A stretch of DNA of 64,000 bases from Clostridia bacterium. GTDB lineage: Bacteria; Bacillota; Clostridia; Oscillospirales; Acutalibacteraceae. Below, in pieces: positions 31,384 through 41,222 of this stretch; position 1 is the stretch's first letter; each line of letters opens with the position of its first letter. A program made the position numbers and the translations under genes. A model generated the notes under the pieces. The model worked only from the letters and a program-made list of their open reading frames with translations. It was not told the DNA's origin and made no database searches. The DNA is taken from NCBI GenBank assembly GCA_017435665.1, contig JAFSEP010000049.1:1-64000 (forward strand), in the 5' to 3' direction.

Positions 31384-32940
31384 ATGGATGATAACAGAAG
31401 AAACGGTGAAAACCGTTTCAGCTTCGACCCTGATGAAATTTTCACGTCAATACCTAAGCGTAACAGTGAAGATATTAACAGCTTTTCTTCACAGCCCGAA
31501 GCAACTAAAGAAAAGTTCGTTGTTCATCTCGGAGATACAAGTGACAGCTATGATTATGATTTCGGAGCATTCTCCGATGCAAAAAGCCGTGAGGCTGAAA
31601 AGAAGCGCAGAGAAGAGCTTGACAAGATTCTCGGAAACGATGTTAAGTCAGCAAACGGTCTTTCTGCAAAGCCTGCAGAAAGAAAGCAGGTGCCCGTAAA
31701 GCCCCGAAGCGCTCAGCCTCAGGTTAAGGTTCCCGGTCAGACCGCAAAGCAGAGCTATGCTCCCGTAAGCCGCAGTAATGTTAAAAAGCCTGCACAGGCG
31801 GCAGCACCTGCACCTGAACAGAAAAAGCCTGATGTAAGAAAGAGGACTGTATCGGTAAAATCAAATCTTATGTCTCTCGTTGCATTTATCTGCGCTGTTG
31901 CAATTATGACAACTATGTTTACCTTTGTTGCTCTTTCGGCTGTCGGTGATATTTTTGCAATTAACAGAAGCGAAGAAACCGTAACCGTACAGATAGGCGA
32001 AAATCCCACTATGAACTCTGTTATTGATGCTCTGCACGATGCAGGTCTGATAAAGCAGAAGTGGCTTTGTACGCTCTTTGCAAAATACCGTCATTTTGAC
32101 GGATACACAAATAAAAACGGCGAATACGTTGAAATTGAGTATGAAAGCGGAGTGTTTTATCTTGAGCCCAAGTCAGGACTTGAGGGTATGCTCAGCGCAA
32201 TAAAGGTTCAGTCAACAAATACCGCTGATACGGTACGTCTTATTTTCCCTGAAGGCTGGACAATTACGCAGATATTTGAAAGACTTGAGAAAAACGGAGT
32301 CTGCGATGCAAGCAAGCTCTATGCTAACCTTGATCTTGTAGCAAAGCAGTATGATTTTTATGAGTCAATCAATAAAAGTGATGTGAGATATCTTAGTGTT
32401 GAGGGCTATCTGTTCCCTGATACCTATGAATTCTATAAGAACGAAAACGCTGTTTCTGTGTTAAAGAAGCTCTTTGATAACTCAAATAAGAAATGGACAT
32501 CCAAGTATGATGAGAGAGCAAAGAAGCTCGGTTATACACGTGATGAAATTCTCACAATAGCTTCTATTATTCAGAGAGAGGCTGCAAACAAGTCGCAGAT
32601 GGCTAACGTTTCATCCGTTATCCATAACAGACTCAAATCATCAACCTATCCCACTCTGCAGTGTAACTCAACCTCAGACTACGTTACAAATTACGTGAAA
32701 AAGAACGTAAGCCCGAGCTATGCACAGATTTACGCTGATTCTTATAACACCTATTCAATCAGCGGACTTACACCCGGTCCTATTTGTAATCCGGGTATAG
32801 ATGCAATCGAGGCAGCTCTTTACCCCAATGACACCAATTATTATTTCTTCTGTCATAACAATGACGGTAAGATCTATCTTTCAAGCACCTATGCTCAGTT
32901 CCAGAAGGACTGGCTTCAGGTTCTTAACGATAACCAATAA
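31384..32940 (+). CDS. mltG: Endolytic murein transglycosylase MltG
   Basis: A 518-residue single-pass membrane enzyme that cleaves nascent peptidoglycan strands and acts as a terminator of glycan synthesis. A long charged, low-complexity cytoplasmic N terminus (about 1-160) precedes one transmembrane helix (about 163-190), then LysM-like and YceG catalytic regions. The catalytic Glu lies near residue 399 in IIQREAAN. The GLTPGPICNPG motif and the C-terminal YYFFCHNNDG strand are typical. An AGGAGG ribosome site is present, and a terminator hairpin follows. Confidence 0.93.
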   Translation: MDDNRRNGENRFSFDPDEIFTSIPKRNSEDINSFSSQPEATKEKFVVHLGDTSDSYDYDFGAFSDAKSREAEKKRREELDKILGNDVKSANGLSAKPAERKQVPVKPRSAQPQVKVPGQTAKQSYAPVSRSNVKKPAQAAAPAPEQKKPDVRKRTVSVKSNLMSLVAFICAVAIMTTMFTFVALSAVGDIFAINRSEETVTVQIGENPTMNSVIDALHDAGLIKQKWLCTLFAKYRHFDGYTNKNGEYVEIEYESGVFYLEPKSGLEGMLSAIKVQSTNTADTVRLIFPEGWTITQIFERLEKNGVCDASKLYANLDLVAKQYDFYESINKSDVRYLSVEGYLFPDTYEFYKNENAVSVLKKLFDNSNKKWTSKYDERAKKLGYTRDEILTIASIIQREAANKSQMANVSSVIHNRLKSSTYPTLQCNSTSDYVTNYVKKNVSPSYAQIYADSYNTYSISGLTPGPICNPGIDAIEAALYPNDTNYYFFCHNNDGKIYLSSTYAQFQKDWLQVLNDNQ

Positions 32941-32950
32941 GACTTGACTG

Positions 32951-32980
32951 CAGGTTGAGGGAATTTCTGCCCTCAACCTG
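32951..32980 (+). terminator. Terminator after mltG
   Basis: An 11-bp stem (CAGGTTGAGGG and its complement) has an 8-base loop and a short T-run. Confidence 0.65.
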
Positions 32981-33009
32981 TTTGAACTGTTTAAATTGAA
33001 AGGATTTCT

Positions 33010-34254
33010 ATGAAAAAGCCTGAATTACTTGCCCCTGTGGGCGATATGGAAAGATTGAAGGTTGCCGTTCATTACGGTGCCGATGCAGTTTATCTCGGCG
33101 GAAAAATGTTCGGTATGCGCTCATCTCCGATGAATTTTACATCCGAGGAGCTCAGAGAGGCAGTTGAATACTGTCACGAGCATAAGGTGAAGCTTTATCT
33201 CACCTGTAATGTTCTGCCGAGAAATAACGAGCTTGATGAATTGCCGTCATTTCTTGAAAATGCACGTGATTGCGGTGTTGACGCTCTGATTATTTCTGAC
33301 CTTGGCGTTCTTGAATATGCGAAAAAGTATGCCCCCGGTGTTGAAATTCACATTTCCACTCAGGCAGGTATTGTCAACTACGCCGCCGCAAATGCATTCT
33401 GTGCACTCGGAGCAAAGAGAATAGTAACTGCCCGTGAGCTGTCAATGGGTGAAATAAGCGAGCTTCGTAAGAATATACCGGAGGATGTTGATATTGAGTG
33501 TTTTGTTCACGGTGCGATGTGCGTATCCTTCTCGGGAAGATGCCTTATTTCAAATTACCTTGTTGGCAGAGATTCAAACAGAGGAGACTGTGCTCAGCCC
33601 TGCAGGTGGAAATACAGCCTTGTTGAGGAAACACGCCCCAACGAATATTTCCCCATAGCCGAAGAAAACGGCGGTACTTATATAATGAATTCGAAGGATA
33701 TGTGTATGATTGAGCATATACCCGAGATGATTGATGCAGGTATAACCAGCTTTAAAATTGAAGGAAGAGCAAAGTCTGCTTATTACGTTGCGGTTGTAAC
33801 AAACGCATACAGACAGGCTATTGATGACTATTTTGAAAACCCCTCGGAGAATTACAGACCAAAGCAATGGATCCTTGACGAAATGCGTAAGGTAAGTTAC
33901 AGAGACTATTGCACAGGCTTTTATTACGGTGACCCTAAGGATGATGCCCATATCAGCTATGAGGGCGGATACAAGCGTGAGTGGGACGTTGTTGCAGTAG
34001 TAAATTCCTGGAGTGACGGAATGCTTTACTGCACACAGCGCAACCGTTTTTTCAAGGGCGATGAGCTTGAAATTCTTGAAAGAGGCAAGGAACCGTTTAC
34101 TGTAAAGGTTGAAGCAATTTTCAACGAAAACGGTGAAGAGGTTGAAAGCACAAATCACGCTATGATGAAGTTTTCTTTCAGGCTGGACAGAGAGGTTGAA
34201 GCCGAATCACTCATCCGAAAGGCAAAGGATATTCCTGCAAGAGTGATTATATAA
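33010..34254 (+). CDS. Peptidase U32 family protein (TrhP/RlhA-like)
   Basis: A 414-residue protein of the U32 family, now linked mainly to prephenate-dependent tRNA and rRNA hydroxylation rather than proteolysis. The N-terminal ELLAPVGDMERL and GADAVYLGG strands belong to the TIM barrel, and the signature around IECFVHGAMCVSFSGRC and DCAQPCRW supplies conserved cysteines that may hold an iron-sulfur cluster. A C-terminal beta domain follows. In Firmicutes it is often near mltG, as here. The ribosome site is AAAGGA. Confidence 0.88.
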   Translation: MKKPELLAPVGDMERLKVAVHYGADAVYLGGKMFGMRSSPMNFTSEELREAVEYCHEHKVKLYLTCNVLPRNNELDELPSFLENARDCGVDALIISDLGVLEYAKKYAPGVEIHISTQAGIVNYAAANAFCALGAKRIVTARELSMGEISELRKNIPEDVDIECFVHGAMCVSFSGRCLISNYLVGRDSNRGDCAQPCRWKYSLVEETRPNEYFPIAEENGGTYIMNSKDMCMIEHIPEMIDAGITSFKIEGRAKSAYYVAVVTNAYRQAIDDYFENPSENYRPKQWILDEMRKVSYRDYCTGFYYGDPKDDAHISYEGGYKREWDVVAVVNSWSDGMLYCTQRNRFFKGDELEILERGKEPFTVKVEAIFNENGEEVESTNHAMMKFSFRLDREVEAESLIRKAKDIPARVII

Positions 34255-34282
34255 GTTTTTTCAATATATATAGTGTTTTCTG

Positions 34283-34311
34283 TTGAATTGTGTAACAGAA
34301 AGTAGTATAAT
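34283..34311 (+). promoter_or_regulatory. Promoter of recJ-relA genes
   Basis: TTGAAT at 34283-34288 and TATAAT at 34306-34311 are separated by 17 bases. Confidence 0.7.
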
Positions 34312-34345
34312 TATCAAATATTCTTAATTTAAGTGTGGTGAGATT

Positions 34346-36382
34346 ATGAGCAGAAAAAAATGGATATTACCGAAAACCGATAAGCAAAGAGCTGTTGAGC
34401 TTGCCGAAAAGCTTGATATTGACCCTCTTGCAGCCTCTTTACTTATTTCAAGAAATATCGGAAGCGAAAAAGATATAAAGGATTTCTGCTCAGAATCGGG
34501 GGCACTTTCCGACCCGTTTGAGCTTATTGATATGGATAAGGCGGTTATTACAATCGCTGAGGCAGTTCAGAACGGAGAGAAAATCACCGTATTCGGTGAT
34601 TATGATGCTGACGGTGTAACGGCAACGGCAATTCTTTATTCATTTCTTGAAGCGCAGGGTGCCGACGTTGATTATTATATTCCCGACAGAAATACCGAAG
34701 GCTACGGAATGAATAAGACTGCAATAAAAAATATTGCAGATAACGGCACAAAGCTGATAATTACCGTTGATAACGGTATTTCTGCATTTGAGGAAAGTGA
34801 GTATATCTATGAGCTCGGTATGCACCTTGTTATTACAGATCACCACAAGGTACCCGACAGACTTCCTAAGGCAGATGCTATTGTAAATCCCCACAGACCC
34901 GATAATGATATTCCCTTTGATGAATGGGCGGGCGCAGGTGTTGCCTTCAAGCTTATCTGTGCTTTGTCTGACCCTGAGGATACGGATATTCTTATTGACG
35001 AATATTCCGACCTTGTTACCATCGGAACCGTTGCTGACGTAGTGACACTTACGGGTGAAAACAGAATAATCGTAAAGAACGGCACAGAGAGACTCAATGC
35101 TTCACAAAGAGCCGGCATTATTGCTCTTAAAAACGTGGCAGGTGTCGGTGAAAAAACAATGACGTCAACAACCGTTGCTTTTTCCCTTGTTCCCAGAATA
35201 AACGCAATCGGCAGAATGAAGCATTCTTCCCTTGCAGTTGAACTTCTCCTGTGTGATGAACCTGAAAAAGCAAACGAGCTTGCAGGTGTTCTCAATGAAT
35301 GTAATATAAGCCGCCAGAAAACAGAAAATGAGATTACTATGGAGGCTATGCAGCAGCTTGCTGACAACCCGGGAATGATATATGACAGAGTTCTTGTGTT
35401 TGACGGTATGAACTGGCACGGCGGTGTCATTGGCATTGTTGCTTCAAGGTTTGTTGAAAAATTCGGCAAGCCCTGTATCGTCATAACCTCAGACGGTGTT
35501 GAAGCAAAGGGCTCGGGCAGAAGTATTGAGGGCTTTTCTCTTTATGATGCCATAAACTCAGCCAATCATATCCTTACACATTTCGGCGGCCATGTGCTTG
35601 CGGCAGGCTTTGGTGTAAAGCACGAGGATATAGGGCTTTTCAGAAAAATAATAAACGACTATGCAAAGACCGTGAAGATGCCGTATCCTACGGTTAATAT
35701 GGATTTCAGAGTGAAGCCCGATTTTATCACGGTTGATATACTTGATACCTTCAGTATTCTTGAACCCTTTGGTGCAGGAAACCCTCAACCTCTTTTCGGT
35801 TTGTATAATATGAAAATCGAAAACATTGTGCCCGTCGGAAACGGAAAGCATCTGAAGCTTTCTCTTTCAAACGCAAACGCAAACATAACGGCAATGAAGT
35901 TTTCAACAACACCTGAAGAATTTCATTACAGACGGGGAGATATTGTCAGTATCGCCGCAAGATTTGAACGCAATGAGTTTATGGGTGAAGTCAGAGTCAG
36001 CATACACGTTAAGGATATAAAGGACTCATTTACCGATGATGAAAAATGCATTGACGGCAGACGCTTATATGAGAAGGTTATGCGTGACGAAGCATTATCT
36101 GACGAGGAAATTGCTTCAGCATTGCCCTCAAGAAACGAAACGGTGCAGGTTTATAAATATATCAGAAACAATAAATCAATTCCGGACGATATAGAGGTGC
36201 TTTGCTACCGTCTTAATGATGACGGCGAGAACTACTGCAAATATATGATAGCCATTGAAGCATTAACCGAGCTCGGGCTTATTTCAAACGACGGTAACGG
36301 TCACATCAGACTTACTGAAAATCAAAGCAAGGTTGACCTTGACTCGTCACCTATACTCAGAAAATTAAAGGAAAGCAGGTGA
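34346..36382 (+). CDS. recJ: Single-stranded-DNA-specific exonuclease RecJ
   Basis: A 678-residue 5'-3' exonuclease of the DHH phosphoesterase superfamily, acting in recombinational repair and mismatch repair. FGDYDADGVTAT near residue 82 and ITDHHKVPD near residue 163 supply metal ligands, and the DHHA1 part carries SGRSIEGFSLYDA and GGHVLAAGFG. The OB-fold and a helical C-terminal extension follow. It lies 4 bases before relA, so the two are cotranscribed, an arrangement common in Clostridia. Confidence 0.95.
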   Translation: MSRKKWILPKTDKQRAVELAEKLDIDPLAASLLISRNIGSEKDIKDFCSESGALSDPFELIDMDKAVITIAEAVQNGEKITVFGDYDADGVTATAILYSFLEAQGADVDYYIPDRNTEGYGMNKTAIKNIADNGTKLIITVDNGISAFEESEYIYELGMHLVITDHHKVPDRLPKADAIVNPHRPDNDIPFDEWAGAGVAFKLICALSDPEDTDILIDEYSDLVTIGTVADVVTLTGENRIIVKNGTERLNASQRAGIIALKNVAGVGEKTMTSTTVAFSLVPRINAIGRMKHSSLAVELLLCDEPEKANELAGVLNECNISRQKTENEITMEAMQQLADNPGMIYDRVLVFDGMNWHGGVIGIVASRFVEKFGKPCIVITSDGVEAKGSGRSIEGFSLYDAINSANHILTHFGGHVLAAGFGVKHEDIGLFRKIINDYAKTVKMPYPTVNMDFRVKPDFITVDILDTFSILEPFGAGNPQPLFGLYNMKIENIVPVGNGKHLKLSLSNANANITAMKFSTTPEEFHYRRGDIVSIAARFERNEFMGEVRVSIHVKDIKDSFTDDEKCIDGRRLYEKVMRDEALSDEEIASALPSRNETVQVYKYIRNNKSIPDDIEVLCYRLNDDGENYCKYMIAIEALTELGLISNDGNGHIRLTENQSKVDLDSSPILRKLKESR

Positions 36383-36386
36383 AAAA

Positions 36387-38591
36387 ATGACAGACAATGT
36401 GAAAGTTTTATTCGAAAAACTTAAAAGAAATGTAATTGCGGCCTTTGATGAAGCTGAAATTGAAAAAATTAAAGCTGCTTTTGAGCTTGCTGAGGCATCT
36501 CATTCGTCACAGCTGCGTCTGTCAGGTGAGCCATATATCATTCACCCGCTTTCGGTTGCGCTTATCCTTGTTGATATGGGTATGGACTATGAAAGTGTGT
36601 GCGCCGCCTTGCTTCATGACGTTGTTGAGGATACAAGTGTTACTCATGAGCAGGTTAAGGAAATATTTGGCGAAAGCGTTGCAATGCTCGTTGACGGCGT
36701 TACAAAGCTCGGTATGGTTTCCCTTACCACCAAGGAGGAAAGACAGGCGGAAAACCTGAGAAAGATGCTTATTGCAATGAATCAGGATATCCGTGTTATT
36801 ATCATCAAGCTTGCCGACAGAGTTCATAATATGAGAACTCTTGAATTTATGAGCGAGCAGAAAAGACGTGACAAGTCTCTTGAAACCATTGAGATTTATG
36901 CGCCCATTGCTCACCGTCTCGGTATCAGAGGCTTCAAAGATGAGCTTGAAGACCTTGCTATTAAATTTCTCGATCCCGTTGCATATGATGAGATAAAGCA
37001 ATCTCTTGAAAACACGGGAAAATCACGAAATAAGTATCTTGAGGAAATCAAGGAAAGAATATATAAAAGAGTTACTGAATCTGTACCCGGTGCTCATATC
37101 GAAGGCAGAATTAAGAGTGTTCACGGTATATACAGAAAGATGTATATGCAGAATAAGAACATTGATGAAATATATGATATTTATGCTGTCAGACTTATAG
37201 TTGACTCAGTATATGACTGCTATAACTGCCTTGGTATTATCCACGATATGTATAACCCGATTCCGGGAAGATTCAAGGACTATATCTCCACCCCGAAGCC
37301 CAATATGTATCAGTCCCTTCACACAACCGTTATCGGTAAGGAGGGAATTCCCTTTGAAGTGCAGATACGAACATGGGAAATGCATCAGACTGCCGAATAC
37401 GGTATTGCTGCCCACTGGAAATATAAGCTGGGTATGAGCAGTGCAGGTAAAGCAAAGTTTGAGGACAGGCTTGTCTGGATAAGACAGCTTCTTGAGGAGC
37501 AGAAGGATGCCGAGGACGTTGAGGATATCGTCAGAACTATCAAGAGCGACCTTGTTCCCGAGGAGGTATTCGTGTTTACCCCCAAGGGCGACGTTATCAA
37601 TCTTCCTATGGGTGCAACTATCGTTGACTTTGCCTACGCTATTCACTCTGCTGTCGGTAATAAGATGGTTGGTGCAAAGGTTGACGGTAAAATCAAGACT
37701 CTTGATTATGTTGTCAATACGGGTGAAATTATAGAAATTCTTACAACCTCGTCTCAGAACAAGGGTCCCAGCCGTGACTGGCTGAAGTTTGCCCATACAA
37801 GCGGAGCCAGAACCAAAATCAAAAATTGGTTCAAAAAGGAACGCCGTGAGGAAAACATTATTCAGGGTAAGGAAGAGGTTGAAAGAGAATTCAGACAGAA
37901 CAGGATTCATTTTGACGACGAAGCCCTTGATGAATACCTTAAAAAGCTCGCAGAAAGACAGCGCTGCAATACAGTCGAAGATTTTTATGCGGCAATCGGC
38001 TACGGCGGTATTTCCCTTATCAAGCTTATGCCGAGAATCAGAGACGATTATAACAGATACGTTAAGGAGAAAACCGATAAGGAGCCCAATGCGGCAATTA
38101 TAAACACTCCTCCCAAAAAGAAAATCACAAAAAGCACTGAGGGTATTATTGTTGAAGGCATTGATAATTGTCTTATCAAGTTTTCAAAATGCTGTAACCC
38201 GCTTCCCGGTGACAATATTATCGGATTTATCACAAGGGGACACGGTGTTTCAATTCACACAAGAGAATGCCCGAACGTTCCGAGAAACATTTCTCAGGCA
38301 AACGAGCCCGAGCGTTGGATTAACGCTTATTGGGACAAGAGTGCTAAAAATGAATACAGAGCAACACTTCTTATCACCTGTATTTCCCGTGTTGGTATGC
38401 TTGCTGACCTGACGGTTGAGCTTGCAGGTATACACGTTATGCTCAGTAACGTTGTTGCAAAGGATACCGCAGACGGAAGGTGCGATGTTTATATGACAAT
38501 CACCGTAAACGGTGCCGAGCATCTCCATAATGTCATAAACAAGTTAAATAAAATTAACGGTGTTCTTCACGTTGAAAGATCAGGTATGTAA
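36387..38591 (+). CDS. relA: Bifunctional (p)ppGpp synthetase/hydrolase
   Basis: A 734-residue long RSH enzyme controlling the stringent response. The HD hydrolase domain (HPLSVA and LLHDVVEDT near residues 50-80) looks active. The synthetase domain has the YQSLHTTV strand near residue 308. TGS (VFTPKGDVINLP near residue 395), zinc-finger/helical and C-terminal ACT domains follow. It is cotranscribed with recJ upstream and with dtd 17 bases downstream, the order widely kept in Firmicutes. Confidence 0.96.
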   Translation: MTDNVKVLFEKLKRNVIAAFDEAEIEKIKAAFELAEASHSSQLRLSGEPYIIHPLSVALILVDMGMDYESVCAALLHDVVEDTSVTHEQVKEIFGESVAMLVDGVTKLGMVSLTTKEERQAENLRKMLIAMNQDIRVIIIKLADRVHNMRTLEFMSEQKRRDKSLETIEIYAPIAHRLGIRGFKDELEDLAIKFLDPVAYDEIKQSLENTGKSRNKYLEEIKERIYKRVTESVPGAHIEGRIKSVHGIYRKMYMQNKNIDEIYDIYAVRLIVDSVYDCYNCLGIIHDMYNPIPGRFKDYISTPKPNMYQSLHTTVIGKEGIPFEVQIRTWEMHQTAEYGIAAHWKYKLGMSSAGKAKFEDRLVWIRQLLEEQKDAEDVEDIVRTIKSDLVPEEVFVFTPKGDVINLPMGATIVDFAYAIHSAVGNKMVGAKVDGKIKTLDYVVNTGEIIEILTTSSQNKGPSRDWLKFAHTSGARTKIKNWFKKERREENIIQGKEEVEREFRQNRIHFDDEALDEYLKKLAERQRCNTVEDFYAAIGYGGISLIKLMPRIRDDYNRYVKEKTDKEPNAAIINTPPKKKITKSTEGIIVEGIDNCLIKFSKCCNPLPGDNIIGFITRGHGVSIHTRECPNVPRNISQANEPERWINAYWDKSAKNEYRATLLITCISRVGMLADLTVELAGIHVMLSNVVAKDTADGRCDVYMTITVNGAEHLHNVINKLNKINGVLHVERSGM

Positions 38592-38608
38592 TTGGGAAAG
38601 GAAAGCCT

Positions 38609-39067
38609 ATGAAAGCAGTAATTCAGAGAGTAAGCCGTGCCGGTGTTACGGTTGACGGCAGTATAACAGGAGAGATCGGTAACGGATATCTTATTCTGCT
38701 CGGCGTTGTTAACGGCGATACGGAAAAGGAAATGAAGCTGATGGCGCAGAAGGTAGCAAATCTTCGTATTTTCACCGATGAAAACGATAAAATGAACTTA
38801 TCACTTCTTGATGTTGACGGTGAAGCACTTGTTGTTTCTCAGTTCACCCTTTGCGCTGACGTTTCGCACGGCAGAAGACCGTCGTTTATCAATTCGGCTC
38901 CTCCGGCAGAGGCCAACAGATTATATGAGCTGTTTTGCGAGGAATTGCGAAATCTCGGTGTAAAAAAGGTTGCAACGGGCATTTTCGGTGCACATATGGA
39001 CGTTGAGCTTCTCAACAACGGCCCCGTTACAATTCTGTTTAATACAGATGAATGGAAAAGAGGATAA
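38609..39067 (+). CDS. dtd: D-aminoacyl-tRNA deacylase
   Basis: A 152-residue homodimeric enzyme that removes D-amino acids from mis-charged tRNAs. The active-site strand LVVSQFTLCADV and the cis-Pro-bearing NSAPP motif (equivalent of the GxP/NxP cross-subunit pair) are present. A GGAAAGG ribosome site precedes the ATG. It follows relA and is immediately followed, after 2 bases, by the MBL hydrolase gene. Confidence 0.95.
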   Translation: MKAVIQRVSRAGVTVDGSITGEIGNGYLILLGVVNGDTEKEMKLMAQKVANLRIFTDENDKMNLSLLDVDGEALVVSQFTLCADVSHGRRPSFINSAPPAEANRLYELFCEELRNLGVKKVATGIFGAHMDVELLNNGPVTILFNTDEWKRG

Positions 39068-39069
39068 AA

Positions 39070-39717
39070 ATGTCAGACTTAGTGTTTAAATCAATCGTTC
39101 TGGGCTCGTATCAGACAAACTGTTATCTCGTTATTGATAAACAAAGCGGTATGTCTGCACTTATTGATCCGGGATTTTATACACCTGCACTTGATAGCTT
39201 TCTTGCCGATAACGGCGTTGAAAGGCTTGATTATATTCTTCTTACTCACGGACATCTTGATCATACCTGCGGTGCACCCTACGTTCAGAAAAAATACGGG
39301 GGAAAGATCGTTATCGGAAAAGAGGATGCCTACGTGCTGAAGGAATATAAGTTTTCTGACGATACTCCCGATTATAAGGAGGCATTCGCCGTGTGTGAGC
39401 CGGATATCCTCCTTACGGACGAAACTGAGCTTCAGTTCGGCAACAGGACAATCAGGATAATGTATACACCGGGACATACCTTAGGCGAGGTTTGCTACAT
39501 CATCGACAACTTGTTTTTTGTCGGTGACGTTATTTTCAGAGATGCTATCGGACGCTCTGATCTTGAGGGCGGTAATATTTTCACTCTTATAAGAACTCTG
39601 AAAAAAATATGCGCCATTGAAGAGGATTATATGCTGTTTCCCGGCCACGGTGAGTTCACAACACTTTCCTATGAGAAAAGATATAACCGTTTTCTCAGCG
39701 GTATTGTTAAAAAATAA
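39070..39717 (+). CDS. Metallo-beta-lactamase-fold hydrolase (glyoxalase II-like)
   Basis: About 215 residues. THGHLDHTCG near residue 58 gives the HxHxDH metal site, and TPGHTLGE, FVGDVIFRDAIGR and LFPGHGEFT give the other ligands. This short YcbL-like type is common beside relA-dtd and hemZ in Firmicutes. It may hydrolyse a thioester such as S-lactoylglutathione analogues; the substrate is unproven. ATG 39070 is chosen since the in-frame upstream ATG (39052) lies inside dtd and AGAGGA precedes 39070. Confidence 0.9.
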   Translation: MSDLVFKSIVLGSYQTNCYLVIDKQSGMSALIDPGFYTPALDSFLADNGVERLDYILLTHGHLDHTCGAPYVQKKYGGKIVIGKEDAYVLKEYKFSDDTPDYKEAFAVCEPDILLTDETELQFGNRTIRIMYTPGHTLGEVCYIIDNLFFVGDVIFRDAIGRSDLEGGNIFTLIRTLKKICAIEEDYMLFPGHGEFTTLSYEKRYNRFLSGIVKK

Positions 39718-39750
39718 AGAAAGGCACTTACTTTCGTAAGAAGAACAAAG

Positions 39751-41217
39751 ATGAATCTTAACATTATAGATCATTCTTTCCATTATGAAATGGAAAAACT
39801 TTCACAGATTTTTTTCCCCGATGAAAAGGTAACCGTGAATTATGAGGCTGTTGAAGACGGAAATTATATAACAACACAAAGAATAAAAAAGGATAATTCC
39901 GATATAATTTATGTGAAAGTATGTGCCGGTGGGCAAATGCGTGAAGCAGAGCTTGAAATTCCTGTCTGCAAAAACTCAGAAGAGCTTTGCGAAAGACGTA
40001 TGGCACAGATGATGTTCCGTCTGCTGACTGAAATGCTTTCATATACACCTCCTTGGGGCATACTTACGGGTGTAAGACCCTCAAAGCTGATGTGTAAGCT
40101 CATAAAACAGATGGGGGAGGATGAAGCTGTAAGCTACTTCCTTGATGAGCTTTTTGTCAGCGAAGAAAAAACTCAGCTTGCACTTACGGTTGCCCGTAAC
40201 GAGCAGCCCATTATGGATAAAGGGGTACCCGAATCGTTTTCGTTATACATTTCAATTCCCTTTTGCCCGACAAGGTGCAGCTATTGTTCCTTTGTTTCCC
40301 ATTCGAACGAACAGGCTAAGAGACTTATTCCCGCATATGTTGATAAGCTTTGCGAGGAAATAAAGGTAACGGGAAAAATCGCTAATGAAGCAGGGCTGAG
40401 GCTTGAAAGCGTATATTACGGCGGAGGAACGCCTACAACTCTTTCGGCAGAGCAATATAAAAAAATCAGCAGTGCCGTTGCTGAGAGCTTTAACCTTGAA
40501 ACTGTTGAAGAATATACGGTTGAAGCAGGAAGACCCGACAGCGTTAGTGATGATAAATTTGTTGCAATCAGGGAAAGCGGAGCTACAAGAATAAGCATAA
40601 ATCCGCAGACCTTCAACGATAACGTACTTGAAAAAATCGGAAGAAGGCACACAAGCGCACAGACTGAGGAGGCAATGCTTTCCGCAAGGAAAAACGGTTT
40701 TGATAACATAAATATGGATTTAATTGCCGGATTACCTGAGGATACTCTTGAGAGCTTTACGCATACGCTTGACAAAACAATTTCCTTTAATCCGGAAAGC
40801 ATTACTGTACATACGCTTTCCCTCAAGCGCTCATCAACTATTGTTACAAATGAGCTTGAAACAAACGATGCAAGGCTCTGCAAAGAGATGCTCGACGTTG
40901 CGTGGAAAAAGCTCAGCAGTAACGGATATAAGCCTTATTATATGTACAGACAGTCAAAATGTCTCGGCAATTTCGAAAACGTCGGCTGGTCAAAGGACGG
41001 ATATGAATGCCTGTATAACGTATATATGATGGAGGAATGTCACTCGGTTATTGCTCTGGGCGCAGGTGCCGTAACAAAGCTCAGAGATCCTTACGGAGAA
41101 AGCATTGAGCGCATATATAATTACAAATATCCGTACGAATATATCAATAATTTTGATGAAATAATAAGAAGAAAAAATGAGATTTCAGTTTTTTACAGCA
41201 ATATACTCAAGAGGTGA
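39751..41217 (+). CDS. hemZ: Oxygen-independent coproporphyrinogen dehydrogenase-like radical SAM protein HemZ
   Basis: A 488-residue radical SAM enzyme. An N-terminal domain of about 160 residues precedes the SAM domain. The 4Fe-4S motif is in FCPTRCSYCSF (CxxxCxxC), followed by YYGGGTPT and the ISINPQTFND strand, and a HemN-like C-terminal part. HemZ is related to coproporphyrinogen III dehydrogenase, but its own role is less sure. No other haem genes are nearby. A small CTTAC/GTAAG hairpin stands just before the weak ribosome site. Confidence 0.9.
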   Translation: MNLNIIDHSFHYEMEKLSQIFFPDEKVTVNYEAVEDGNYITTQRIKKDNSDIIYVKVCAGGQMREAELEIPVCKNSEELCERRMAQMMFRLLTEMLSYTPPWGILTGVRPSKLMCKLIKQMGEDEAVSYFLDELFVSEEKTQLALTVARNEQPIMDKGVPESFSLYISIPFCPTRCSYCSFVSHSNEQAKRLIPAYVDKLCEEIKVTGKIANEAGLRLESVYYGGGTPTTLSAEQYKKISSAVAESFNLETVEEYTVEAGRPDSVSDDKFVAIRESGATRISINPQTFNDNVLEKIGRRHTSAQTEEAMLSARKNGFDNINMDLIAGLPEDTLESFTHTLDKTISFNPESITVHTLSLKRSSTIVTNELETNDARLCKEMLDVAWKKLSSNGYKPYYMYRQSKCLGNFENVGWSKDGYECLYNVYMMEECHSVIALGAGAVTKLRDPYGESIERIYNYKYPYEYINNFDEIIRRKNEISVFYSNILKR

Positions 41218-41222
41218 TTTTT

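Noticed and set aside
31128..32094. Minus-strand frames within mltG
   Set aside because: They mirror the codon pattern of mltG and lack ribosome sites.
39751..41217. Haem biosynthesis cluster
   Set aside because: HemZ stands alone between MBL hydrolase and kinase genes; no other haem gene is in the window.
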